Below are positions 1-6,280 of a stretch of DNA of 6,359 nt, in pieces. The stretch is from Candidatus Roizmanbacteria bacterium CG_4_9_14_0_2_um_filter_39_13. Its GTDB lineage: Bacteria > Patescibacteriota > Microgenomatia > UBA1406 > GWC2-37-13. Made by a program: the position numbers and the translations under genes. The notes below the pieces were generated by a model. That model did no database searches, was not told the origin of the DNA, and was given only the letters and a program-made list of their open reading frames with translations. How positions within the stretch are numbered: the first letter of the stretch is position 1; the number at the start of each line of letters is the position of its first letter. The stretch lies in the NCBI GenBank assembly GCA_002788865.1, contig PFSC01000083.1:1-6359 (forward strand), read 5' to 3'.

Positions 1-70
1 TCGGGGATGACACAAAATAATAATTGATATATTATGATACAGTTTTGTCAAAGAGTGTGAACTCTTACAT
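1..70 (+). repeat. Left copy of 70-bp terminal inverted repeat
   Basis: Bases 1-70 match the reverse complement of 6285-6354 (base i pairs with 6355-i). The only differences are at 55 and 56, so 68 of 70 agree and the outer 54 are identical. The repeat begins with TCGGGGATGACAC, continues through AT-rich DNA, and includes a -10-like box, a TTG start and the first codons of the leftmost gene. Similarity ends near base 71, where the C/T difference is a synonymous isoleucine change (ATC versus ATT) in the gene frame. Two substitutions inside the arms argue against a simple fold-back artefact, which would give identical arms. Its nature (dispersed palindrome, gene-start duplication, element end) is unresolved. 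Confidence 0.9.
33..38 (+). promoter_or_regulatory. Putative -10 box of leftmost gene (leaderless)
   Basis: TATGAT lies 6 bases before a TTG codon at 45, the same spacing as the TATAAT boxes ahead of the ABC ATPase and glycosyltransferase genes here. Transcription would start at or next to the TTG, giving an mRNA with no leader. No good -35 hexamer stands at 16-18 bp. The box is inside the inverted repeat, so an identical one faces glmS at the other end. Confidence 0.4.
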
Positions 71-446
71 CATGGATTTGATACATATTTACAAAAAAAT
101 CATCATAAACCAATCGGTCAGATGGGTATTGTTCAGGCATGGTACTTGTATGATGCTGTTGGAACGGACGAAAAATGTTAAAGAACAGGCTGAAAAAATT
201 CTTCGTGAGCATGGATTGGTGGTACCTGGTACACCATCGGAAGATTTTGAAGTCACAAGAATTCCGGAAATCAAAGGATGGGTAGTCACTGGAGATTATC
301 CAGGGATTATGATGTATGTTTCAAATGAAGAAACGGGTGGTAAGCGAAGTGATTTTGATATCGGTATGATCGGACGAAGCAAACGGGAGCGGGATTCAAA
401 AGAACTTGAAGTGGTTCATGTTGAGGATAAAAGTGAACATGACTAA
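45..446 (+). CDS. Small conserved-looking protein of unknown function
   Basis: An uninterrupted frame of about 133 residues ends at TAA. I do not recognise a named family. The protein looks soluble and globular: an N-terminal region with SVNSYI and a Lys/Ile-rich segment, a hydrophobic strand with a WVLFRHGTCMML motif, a central PG-containing part with WVVTGDYPGIMMYV, and a highly charged C-terminal tail ending in KSEHD. There is no signal peptide or membrane helix. The start is uncertain: TTG at 45 is chosen because TATGAT lies 6 bases upstream and because SVNSYI is also kept in the repeat copy at the other end. Alternatives are TTG 24, GTG 57 and ATG 72 (124 residues); none has a Shine-Dalgarno sequence. 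The gene precedes the C39-like gene on the same strand by 72 bp. Its 5' end is part of the terminal inverted repeat, so it may belong to a duplicated family. Confidence 0.7.
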   Translation: MSKSVNSYIMDLIHIYKKIIINQSVRWVLFRHGTCMMLLERTKNVKEQAEKILREHGLVVPGTPSEDFEVTRIPEIKGWVVTGDYPGIMMYVSNEETGGKRSDFDIGMIGRSKRERDSKELEVVHVEDKSEHD

Positions 447-518
447 TGCGGTACCCTATTTAACTAGCATTTCAAGAAGTGTCATTATCCAAATGAGAAT
501 AGGTCCCCTTTTAGGAAT

Positions 519-1163
519 ATGAAAAAAATACCTCCACCATTCTACTCAAATACCAAAGACAACACGCATTGTTTTCAAGCAGTTATTAAAATGATAGCTG
601 AAACATACTGGCCTGATGAGAGCTATTCGTGGGATGAGCTAGACGTCTTAACTCAGAAAAAAGTAGGAATGTGGACGTGGCCGATGGCAGGATACGTATG
701 GTTGGCAGGCAAAGATATTCGCATTGAAAGTATGAGCATCTTTGACTTTCAAGTATTTCATGAGGAAGGGTACGATTATTTTTTAAAGACTTTTGGGAAA
801 GAAGTTGCTGATGAACAAGCTACACATGCAGACTTAGCACAAGGACAAGTGTTAGCTGATCAGTTTATAAATCACGACAGGATTAGTCTTGTAATAAAAA
901 TTCCCTCTCATACCGATATTCAACAAAAGTTAGAAGATGATTATCTGATAGTATGTAATGTAAATCAAAAAGCGTTAAATAATGAACAGGGTTATTCTGG
1001 ACACTTTGTATTGGTATATGATTATGATGAGGATGGGTACCTTCTCAATGATCCAGGATTACCATCTCACAAAGGTCAACATGTATCGTTTGAGGTATTT
1101 GAACGAGCATGGGCATATCCAGATAAAAATGCTATGAATTTGACAGCTATAAAGAAGTATTAA
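519..1163 (+). CDS. C39-like (papain-fold) cysteine peptidase domain protein
   Basis: This 214-residue protein has the layout of the peptidase C39-like fold: a Cys in an N-terminal helix (C18, in DNTHCFQAV), a His opening a hydrophobic strand (H162, in SGHFVLVYDYD) and an Asp in the next turn (D178, in LLNDPG). The GHFV...DYD..GY..NDPG pattern near the C terminus is typical of these domains. Known members cleave double-glycine leaders of bacteriocins or act as related amidases or acyltransferases; the substrate here is unknown. The Gln usually found a few residues before the catalytic Cys is not evident, so activity is not certain. There is no signal peptide, membrane helix or fused ABC transporter, so the protein is probably cytoplasmic. 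ATG 519 starts a natural MKKIPPPFYS N terminus. AGGA occurs only 2 bases upstream, too close for a normal ribosome-binding site. Confidence 0.75.
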   Translation: MKKIPPPFYSNTKDNTHCFQAVIKMIAETYWPDESYSWDELDVLTQKKVGMWTWPMAGYVWLAGKDIRIESMSIFDFQVFHEEGYDYFLKTFGKEVADEQATHADLAQGQVLADQFINHDRISLVIKIPSHTDIQQKLEDDYLIVCNVNQKALNNEQGYSGHFVLVYDYDEDGYLLNDPGLPSHKGQHVSFEVFERAWAYPDKNAMNLTAIKKY

Positions 1164-1165
1164 TC

Positions 1166-1217
1166 TCCCCAGAGGGACGGGTCCCCCTTATGAAGGGGGT
1201 GCCCGAAGGGTGGGGGA
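1166..1217. repeat. GC-rich imperfect palindrome between C39-like and LOG genes
   Basis: The core stem pairs CCCCCTT (1183-1189) with AAGGGGG (1193-1199) around a 3-base loop. It extends with CGGG (1178-1181) against CCCG (1202-1205), and an outer arm TCCCC (1166-1170) pairs with GGGGA (1213-1217). Its G/C runs stand out in an AT-rich window. No T-tract follows on either strand, so it is not a classical intrinsic terminator; a REP-like dispersed repeat is more likely. It begins just after the stop codon of the C39-like gene and ends just before the LOG promoter, so it may still insulate or end transcription. Confidence 0.7.
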
Positions 1218-1226
1218 TGTTACACT
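1218..1226 (+). promoter_or_regulatory. Putative extended -10 of LOG gene
   Basis: TGTTACACT matches the extended -10 form TGn plus TAnnnT, with 4 of 6 hexamer bases matching TATAAT. It ends 8 bases before ATG 1235, so the transcript would have almost no leader. It is weaker than the other boxes in the window, and the case rests on position as much as on sequence. Confidence 0.35.
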
Positions 1227-1234
1227 TATTACGT

Positions 1235-1768
1235 ATGAAAAAAATTGCCTTTTTCCTTTCTGCAAATGATCTTGTTAAAAAGTATACCGACCCATCGCTT
1301 GAACTCGTAAAACTTTCAGTTGAGGCAGGGTATGGATTTGTGTATGGTGGTACGAACACTGGTCTGATGAATGAAGCTTCAGATGTAGCTAAATCTTTGG
1401 ATGGCTATATTACTGCAATATCATCAAAAGAATTTGCATGGAAGCTGAAAAAAGGCGCAGATGAGGAATATATTGGAGAAGATGTGGCTGAACGAAAGAG
1501 AATGTTTATTGATCATTCAGATGCATTTATTGCCCTTCCCGGCGGTACAGGAACATTAGATGAAATTACCGTAGTGATCGCAAAGCGTAAATTAGACCTT
1601 CTCAACAAACCTATCGCATTTCTTTCTATCGATGGATTCTGGGATGGACTTATTTCTCAAATTGAGCATATGAACAAAGAAGGATTTTTACCGTATTCGT
1701 TTGAAGATATGTGTTTTTCTTCAGATAGTCCTGAAGAAATAATGGAGTATCTTGAGAAGAATATTTGA
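1235..1768 (+). CDS. LOG family protein (nucleoside 5'-monophosphate phosphoribohydrolase-like)
   Basis: The protein has 177 residues from ATG 1235 and starts MKKIAFFLSAND. It is a Rossmann-like single domain of the LOG ('lysine decarboxylase-like') family. Hallmarks are YGGTNTGLM at residues 37-45, the ERKRM segment at 86-90 holding the conserved Arg, and LPGGTGTLDE at 101-110 with the catalytic Glu at 110. Characterised members hydrolyse cytokinin riboside 5'-monophosphates or AMP-like nucleotides to free base and ribose 5-phosphate; the bacterial role is often nucleotide salvage or clean-up, and substrate is not predictable here. YGGTNTGLM departs slightly from the usual YGGG..GLM. The frame opens further upstream at ATG 1190 and ATG 1217, but those lie in the GC-rich palindrome (1190 in the hairpin loop), so 1235 is preferred. 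It is cytoplasmic and ends in TGA. Confidence 0.9.
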   Translation: MKKIAFFLSANDLVKKYTDPSLELVKLSVEAGYGFVYGGTNTGLMNEASDVAKSLDGYITAISSKEFAWKLKKGADEEYIGEDVAERKRMFIDHSDAFIALPGGTGTLDEITVVIAKRKLDLLNKPIAFLSIDGFWDGLISQIEHMNKEGFLPYSFEDMCFSSDSPEEIMEYLEKNI

Positions 1769-1796
1769 AAAACAATATCCCTCCCCCTAAACCAGA

Positions 1797-1841
1797 GTCC
1801 TTCGACAGATTCGACAAGCTCACTGCAGGCAAGCTCAGGAC
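1797..1841. repeat. Composite palindromic repeat in convergent gap
   Basis: GTCCT (1797-1801) pairs with AGGAC (1837-1841) as outer arms. Inside, TTCGACA occurs twice (1801-1807 and 1810-1816) and CAAGCTCA twice (1815-1822 and 1830-1837), so a unit of the form CCTTCGACA...CAAGCTCAGGAC appears to have partly duplicated within itself. Similar CTTCGACAAGCTCAGG-type palindromes recur in many bacterial genomes (recalled, not searched). It lies between the convergent LOG and permease genes. Confidence 0.6.
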
Positions 1842-1854
1842 ACGGTTCAGGGTA

Positions 1855-1872
1855 CTCCCTTCTGGAAGGGAG
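1855..1872. repeat. Perfect hairpin before permease stop codon
   Basis: CTCCCTT (1855-1861) and AAGGGAG (1866-1872) form a 7-bp perfect stem with a CTGG loop, 6 bases beyond the permease stop codon. No T-run follows on either strand, so it is at best a non-canonical bidirectional terminator or 3'-end stabiliser serving the convergent LOG and permease transcripts. With the neighbouring palindrome it fills most of the 110-bp gap. Confidence 0.55.
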
Positions 1873-1878
1873 ATCTGA

Positions 1879-2664
1879 TTAATACAACTTCACTAACCCC
1901 TTTTCTAACACCTTTCGGAAGCTCAACTTCATGAAGATCATTGCAATAACGAGATAAAGAATATTTAAACCCAAACTCTTCCAGAGCATGATGGGATCCA
2001 CTACTCCCGTATTGATGAATGAGCGTGCGGACTCAAACACATAACTAGTCGGGACAAAGTGTGCAATATTTTGAGCAATAAGGGGCAAGATGCTCAAAGG
2101 ATAAAAGATTGCCGAAAATGGATTGACGAGGTAGGGAAATGACCATGCAAGAGTTTGAAGTTTTGTTCCAAAACGAAGGAGAAAACTCGAAATGAAAAAA
2201 CCCACAGTCCATCCACTCATCATAAGTAGAGGAATAAATACATAAAGGTATTTTCCATACGCCAGGAAATTGACTCCATACAAGAAATATGCCGTTAAAG
2301 ATGCCACGACAAGCATAAATATAACCTTGATCACACCACTTATCATAAAAGCTGCAATCCATTCAGAAAAAGTGATGGGGGATACAAATATGTTTATTAA
2401 GTTTTTATTCCAGACTTCTTCGAGAAGATTTACCGAAATCTCATACTGTGTTCGCCACACCACATACCAAAGAATAAGTCCGCCGATCAAGTTGGCTGAT
2501 AGATTAGGATCTCCAGTAAATGCCTGACGGAAGAACAAACTCGTAAATCCCCAAAGAATAATATCCATGACCACCCAATAAAATGTATCAGTTACACGGT
2601 CATAACTATGCCGAAGTAGGTAAAGATATCGCAAGGTGATGCCGTATATTCGGTATAAATTCAT
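1879..2664 (-). CDS. ABC-2 type transporter permease
   Basis: A 261-residue polytopic membrane protein with about six hydrophobic segments, near residues 28-45, 58-72, 103-128, 138-162, 170-197 and 228-246. This is the usual size and shape of an ABC-2 exporter permease. Family-like features include FVSPITFSEW before the third segment, and NPFSAIFYPLSILP followed by VPTSYVFESAR in the C-terminal part. It would form the membrane channel of an exporter, working as a dimer with the ATPase encoded just upstream. Its ATG overlaps the ATPase stop codon as ATGA and no Shine-Dalgarno is seen, so translation is probably coupled. The substrate is unknown; relatives export drugs, lipids or polysaccharides. 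It ends in TAA, 6 bases from the hairpin. Confidence 0.92.
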   Translation of the reverse strand: MNLYRIYGITLRYLYLLRHSYDRVTDTFYWVVMDIILWGFTSLFFRQAFTGDPNLSANLIGGLILWYVVWRTQYEISVNLLEEVWNKNLINIFVSPITFSEWIAAFMISGVIKVIFMLVVASLTAYFLYGVNFLAYGKYLYVFIPLLMMSGWTVGFFISSFLLRFGTKLQTLAWSFPYLVNPFSAIFYPLSILPLIAQNIAHFVPTSYVFESARSFINTGVVDPIMLWKSLGLNILYLVIAMIFMKLSFRKVLEKGLVKLY

Positions 2665-3605
2665 ATCATTGTTTCAAACTTATCATGAGTTTCTTGTCCA
2701 GTTTGGGCCATCTGAATGAAGTAATCTTGAAGGGTGGGTTTATCAATTGAAATCTCCAAAAAATGAATATTCCTTTGCATCATCCCCCCCAAAAATTTGG
2801 GAATATCTTCCTCCGGGATCTGTACTGCAATCTTATTTCTAGTGAGATTGTGCAAAATATTCTTTTCTACACAGTAGTCGATAAATAGCTCTTTATTTTC
2901 TTCCTCAAAGTAAAATGATACCGTTGTAGACTTGATTGTTTTTGCAAGATTCGTGGGTATATCGTCTGCTAGTATTTTTCCCTCTTTTATTATCAAAACT
3001 CTGTCACATATTTCTTCTACCTCAAACATATTGTGTGAAGTGAAAATGATCGAAATATTGTTTTTAGAACGCTGTGAGAGAATATATTCTCTCACAAAAT
3101 GCGCAGTTTCTGGGTCGAGACTTGCGGTTGGCTCATCCAAAAGTAAAACCTGAGGATTATTGATAAATGCTTTGGCTAGATTCACTCGTGTGAGCTGTCC
3201 TGCAGAAAGATCGTTGAGAATCTGGTTTTCGAGTTTCTTAAGTCGGAACTGCATGATCATTTCATCGATTTTATCCTTTCGATCATGTATATTATATAGG
3301 AAGGCGGTATATGTAAGATTTTCTCGCACAGTAAGAAGCCATGGGAGGTTGGTGTAGGTGGAGGAGAAGTTGACTTTTTCTAAAATCTCTGTACGATGTT
3401 TCGCAAGATCTTTTCCAAAATAAGACACCGTTCCCGATGTAGGAGTAAGCGCTCCTAAGAGCATTTGAATTGTTGTTGTTTTACCAGCCCCATTGGGTCC
3501 TAATAATCCCAAAATTTCCCCCTCTTTGAGATCAAAAGAAATATCATCGACCGCAACAAATTTTTTGAATTTTTTGGTGAGATTTTGAACCTGTAAAGCT
3601 GACAT
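2661..3605 (-). CDS. ABC transporter ATP-binding protein (ABC-2 exporter)
   Basis: The nucleotide-binding subunit has 314 residues from ATG 3605. It shows Walker A GPNGAGKT (36-43), a signature LSAGQ (133-137), Walker B VLLLDEP (153-159), D-loop SLD (162-164) and switch His in TSH (189-191), then a roughly 100-residue C-terminal domain as in DrrA/NodI-type exporters. At the Q-loop position the sequence is NFSSTYTNLPWLLTVRENL (79-97) with no Gln, and the signature has Ala in place of the first Gly of LSGGQ. The frame stays open to ATG 3665, but that adds a Cys/Asn/Tyr-rich extension unlike the family, while ATG 3605 stands 6 bases from an extended -10 box and gives the expected N terminus MSALQVQNLTKKF. 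It powers the permease encoded by the overlapping downstream gene; the operon is transcribed divergently from the glycosyltransferase gene. Confidence 0.95.
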   Translation of the reverse strand: MSALQVQNLTKKFKKFVAVDDISFDLKEGEILGLLGPNGAGKTTTIQMLLGALTPTSGTVSYFGKDLAKHRTEILEKVNFSSTYTNLPWLLTVRENLTYTAFLYNIHDRKDKIDEMIMQFRLKKLENQILNDLSAGQLTRVNLAKAFINNPQVLLLDEPTASLDPETAHFVREYILSQRSKNNISIIFTSHNMFEVEEICDRVLIIKEGKILADDIPTNLAKTIKSTTVSFYFEEENKELFIDYCVEKNILHNLTRNKIAVQIPEEDIPKFLGGMMQRNIHFLEISIDKPTLQDYFIQMAQTGQETHDKFETMI

Positions 3606-3611
3606 GAGGTT

Positions 3612-3620
3612 ATTATAGCA
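3612..3620 (-). promoter_or_regulatory. Extended -10 promoter of ABC exporter operon
   Basis: Read on the minus strand this is TGCTATAAT, a perfect extended -10 (TGn plus TATAAT). Six bases (AACCTC) separate it from ATG 3605, so transcription should begin at or next to the A of the start codon and the mRNA is predicted leaderless. No convincing -35 exists at 16-18 bp, which extended -10 promoters can tolerate. This box is the main argument for the 3605 start. Confidence 0.75.
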
Positions 3621-3652
3621 GTTTGTACATGAATAATTTACATTCTTAGAAT

Positions 3653-3661
3653 TGGTATAAT
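3653..3661 (+). promoter_or_regulatory. Extended -10 promoter of glycosyltransferase gene
   Basis: TGGTATAAT is a perfect extended -10 box, followed by 6 bases (ACATGC) and ATG 3668. As with the opposing exporter promoter, a leaderless transcript is predicted. The two -10 boxes face away from each other 38 bp apart in a 62-bp gap, so RNA polymerase could hardly occupy both at once. Confidence 0.75.
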
Positions 3662-3667
3662 ACATGC

Positions 3668-4477
3668 ATGAAGAAGCAAATTTCCATCATCATCCCGACA
3701 TTGAATGAAGAACGAGATCTTCCTCGTCTTCTCAAAGATTTTCAAAAACAAACAAACAAGAACTTTGAAGTGATCATTGTTGACGCTCAGTCAAAGGATA
3801 AGACCATAAAAAAGGCACTTGAGTTTAGCAATTCATTCCCATTGACAATTGTCGAGTCTGATATCACAAATGTTTCTCATCAACGAAATCTTGGATCACG
3901 CACGGCAAAAGAAGACTATTTATTTTTTATTGATGCTGATTCTCAAATAGAAAGTACGTGCATCGATCGGTTACTTCAGAGCATCGATGAGTATCGATAT
4001 TTAATTTTTCAACTCACCCTCGTTCCGAATAGTGTAGCCTATTCAGATGAAATATTGTTTAATGTAATCAACTACGGAGTCGAGTTATCTCAAAAGATCA
4101 ATCAGCCAATGTCAAATGGGGGATCGATGGTGATGCATAAGGTCGTTTTTGAACAACTGAATGGTTTTGATGAAACGATTTATTTATCAGAAGATCATGA
4201 CATTGTTAAGCGTGCACAAAAAATAGGTGTTTCCACAAAGTATTTAAAAAATATCAAACTGAAAGTCAGTTTGAGACGTCTGAAAAAAGATGGATTTATC
4301 CCCATGTTATATAAATATTCTTTAGCTTTCATATATACGCTCGCCAAAGGAAAGATTGATAAAAAACTATTTGATTATGAGATGGGCGGAGCTACATATG
4401 ACACAAAACCTTCAAAAGAACAGTTCAAGCAAATCAAAAAACTGTACCATCTTCTAAAGAAAATACTTGAAGAATAG
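3668..4477 (+). CDS. Family 2 glycosyltransferase (GT-A fold)
   Basis: A 269-residue GT2-type enzyme. The N terminus ISIIIPTLNEERDLPRLL and VIIVDAQSKDKT (residues 5-46) form the nucleotide-sugar binding half, FIDADS (87-92) holds the metal-binding DxD, and SNGGSMVMHKVVFEQLNGFDE (149-169) with SEDHD (174-178) contains the acceptor-side ED motif that supplies the usual catalytic base. A basic SLRRLKKDG stretch follows near 201-209. The region around 213-226 is hydrophobic and may touch the membrane, but there are no clear transmembrane helices. It should transfer a sugar from a nucleotide donor to an envelope glycan or lipid; donor and acceptor cannot be read from the sequence. It runs divergently from the ABC exporter, which could export a glycoconjugate (inference), and its TAG stop directly abuts the glmS stop. 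Confidence 0.93.
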   Translation: MKKQISIIIPTLNEERDLPRLLKDFQKQTNKNFEVIIVDAQSKDKTIKKALEFSNSFPLTIVESDITNVSHQRNLGSRTAKEDYLFFIDADSQIESTCIDRLLQSIDEYRYLIFQLTLVPNSVAYSDEILFNVINYGVELSQKINQPMSNGGSMVMHKVVFEQLNGFDETIYLSEDHDIVKRAQKIGVSTKYLKNIKLKVSLRRLKKDGFIPMLYKYSLAFIYTLAKGKIDKKLFDYEMGGATYDTKPSKEQFKQIKKLYHLLKKILEE

Positions 4478-6238
4478 TTATTTTACTGTCACGCTTTTTG
4501 CCAGATTGCGTGGCATATCAGGGTCAAGATTTTTGGCAAGAGCAAGATAGTATCCCAAAAGCTGGGCAATGACGACATTAGGAATGATGGTTGCATCTGC
4601 ACAATTTTTGACTTCAATAAAGGTATCATACACTTTGTCATTTTTGCTTGAAACACCTATCACATGTGCGCCTCGCGCCTTCACCTCGTGTGCTGCAGAA
4701 AGCGTATCTTCATATGTCTCATCTTCAGGGTTAAATAATATGACTGGAGTCTCTTTTTCAATAAGTGCGATCACTCCATGTTTGAGCTCTCCTGCTGCAA
4801 AACCTTCGGCATGAATATATGATACTTCTTTAATTTTGAGTGCAGACTCGAGCGCAGCTGCATAGGAAACCCCTCTTCCAAGAATGAAAATACTTTTGTG
4901 TTTTGCGATTTCTTTTGCAAGAAGTTCAATTTTAGATTTTTGCTCAATGAGGTTTTTAATTGTATGGATGGCTTGAGTAACGTGTTTTTTCCCGTCATCA
5001 AGTGAATCAGCAAGTTGATGTGCGATCAAGTAGAGATAGACAATTTGAGCAGTGTATGCTTTGGTAGAAGCCACTGCTTTTTCAGTTCCTGCATGAAGAA
5101 GGAGGTTTGTATCGGACATTCGATACAGTGTTGAACCTTCAGAGTTAGTGAGGGAGAGGAGTTTGGATTTTCTTTTAATAGCTTTTTTGACACTTGCGAT
5201 TGTGTCGATCGTTTCGCCAGATTGAGAAAGTGCAAATACCAAAGAGTTCTCTTTCAAAAAGTCGATTAGATACGAAAACTCAGATCCAATGGCAAAATTG
5301 ATATGACGTTTGGCTATCTTGGAAAATAGATATGTTCCTGCTAGACAAGCATACGAAGCAGTGCCACAGCCGATCAGATAGGTACCATACGCATGTTTGA
5401 TTAGATCTGCAGCTATTTCAATCTCATGTGTTTGCGTATCAATAATATTCTTTAATACTTTCGGTTGTTCTAATATTTCTTTAATCATGTAATGTTTGTA
5501 TTCTCCTTTTTCAGCTGATTTTGCAGAATACGATAGCTTTGTGAACTTAGCTATCTTCTTTGCACCAAGGTTGTCAAAAAGTGATATTCCAGATTGAGAA
5601 ATATGAAGCATTTCATTGTCTTCCAAAAAATATACGTTATTTGTATAGGGAAGAATTGCTGAAGCGTCTGAAGCAATAAAATAATCGTCATCCACAGAAC
5701 CAACAACAATAGGCGATCCATTCTTAATGATATAAAACGACTCATCTTCTGGGAAAAAAGCTATCAAAGCATTCATTCCAGAGATCTTTGAGCGTAGTTT
5801 TTGCATAACGATTGTCAAATCTGACTGGGTCTTTTGGATTTCTTCTATAAGGTGTACAATCACTTCAGAGTCTGTTTCAGATGAAAATCTATGACCCTTA
5901 TTTTGTAAATCCAGTTTTAGCCCTTCAAAATTCTCTACGATGCCGTTGTGTACTATTGCAACTTTTCCTGTGCAATCGATATGAGGGTGTGCATTTGCCT
6001 CTGTCACTCCGCCATGAGTTGCCCACCTTGTATGTCCAATGCCGATATGCGAATGAAATGAAGGAATCCTGGCATTGCCAATTTTACCTATATGTTTTTG
6101 TACAAAAAGTGTTCCATCCTCTTTTTTTATCGCAACTCCCCAGGAGTCATACCCCCGATATTCAAGAGCTTTGAGTCCATCGAGAATCATTGAAGTTGCA
6201 GTATTTTTTGTTCCAAGATATCCAAAAATTCCACACAT
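4478..6238 (-). CDS. glmS: Glutamine--fructose-6-phosphate aminotransferase (isomerizing)
   Basis: GlmS turns fructose 6-phosphate and glutamine into glucosamine 6-phosphate and glutamate, the first committed step to UDP-GlcNAc. The 586-residue protein has the full architecture. The N-terminal glutaminase domain has MCGIFGYLG with nucleophile Cys2, GHTRWATHG (69-77), HNGIVENF (97-104) and ETDSE (121-125). Two SIS sugar-isomerase domains follow, with CGTAS (291-295), SQSGET (338-343), STKAYT (391-396), KEVSYIHAE (470-478) and GELKHG (483-488), and a C-terminal NLAKSVTVK. By motif position the isomerase residues correspond to E471, H487 and K581. It is slightly shorter than the approximately 609-residue E. 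coli enzyme but intact. The usual YRGYDSAGVA is YRGYDSWGVA here, with Trp33. ATG 6238 is fixed by the need for Cys2; it has no Shine-Dalgarno and a TATAAT 5 bases upstream. The enzyme is cytoplasmic. Confidence 0.98.
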   Translation of the reverse strand: MCGIFGYLGTKNTATSMILDGLKALEYRGYDSWGVAIKKEDGTLFVQKHIGKIGNARIPSFHSHIGIGHTRWATHGGVTEANAHPHIDCTGKVAIVHNGIVENFEGLKLDLQNKGHRFSSETDSEVIVHLIEEIQKTQSDLTIVMQKLRSKISGMNALIAFFPEDESFYIIKNGSPIVVGSVDDDYFIASDASAILPYTNNVYFLEDNEMLHISQSGISLFDNLGAKKIAKFTKLSYSAKSAEKGEYKHYMIKEILEQPKVLKNIIDTQTHEIEIAADLIKHAYGTYLIGCGTASYACLAGTYLFSKIAKRHINFAIGSEFSYLIDFLKENSLVFALSQSGETIDTIASVKKAIKRKSKLLSLTNSEGSTLYRMSDTNLLLHAGTEKAVASTKAYTAQIVYLYLIAHQLADSLDDGKKHVTQAIHTIKNLIEQKSKIELLAKEIAKHKSIFILGRGVSYAAALESALKIKEVSYIHAEGFAAGELKHGVIALIEKETPVILFNPEDETYEDTLSAAHEVKARGAHVIGVSSKNDKVYDTFIEVKNCADATIIPNVVIAQLLGYYLALAKNLDPDMPRNLAKSVTVK

Positions 6239-6243
6239 ACGTT

Positions 6244-6249
6244 ATTATA
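6244..6249 (-). promoter_or_regulatory. Putative -10 box of glmS (leaderless)
   Basis: On the minus strand a perfect TATAAT ends 5 bases (AACGT) before the glmS ATG at 6238. No TG extension and no recognisable -35 at 16-18 bp are seen; the upstream DNA is almost pure A/T, which weakens the call because TATAAT is likelier there by chance. The spacing repeats that of the ABC and glycosyltransferase promoters, so a leaderless glmS mRNA is plausible. No glmS ribozyme is recognisable in the 121 bases available upstream. Confidence 0.5.
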
Positions 6250-6280
6250 ATTTATAAATTTAAATTTGCTATGTATTACT

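Noticed and set aside
447..518. Possible hairpin (CCTATT with AATAGG) between the first two genes
   Set aside because: It is only a 6-bp stem with a loop of almost 40 bases and no T-tract, so chance is a sufficient explanation.
1190..1234. Longer LOG protein starting at ATG 1190 or 1217
   Set aside because: Both ATGs lie in the GC-rich palindrome, with 1190 in the hairpin loop. The Rossmann-like fold begins at MKKIAFF, encoded from 1235.
1855..1872. Classical Rho-independent terminator
   Set aside because: The stem is good, but no run of T follows on either strand, so it is listed as a repeat hairpin only.
2045..2362. 105-codon minus-strand frame inside the permease gene
   Set aside because: It is out of frame with a convincing membrane permease, and its Trp/Cys/Phe-rich product matches no family.
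3606..3665. Longer N terminus for the ABC ATPase, starting at ATG 3665
   Set aside because: The 20 extra residues are unlike the family and overlap the TATAAT box and the divergent promoter region. ATG 3605 has correct promoter spacing and gives the expected N terminus.
4569..6257. Open frames on the plus strand and in other minus frames across glmS
   Set aside because: They overlap a complete glmS with all motifs, and their translations are low-complexity or Ser/Leu/Cys-rich with no domain. They are shadow frames.
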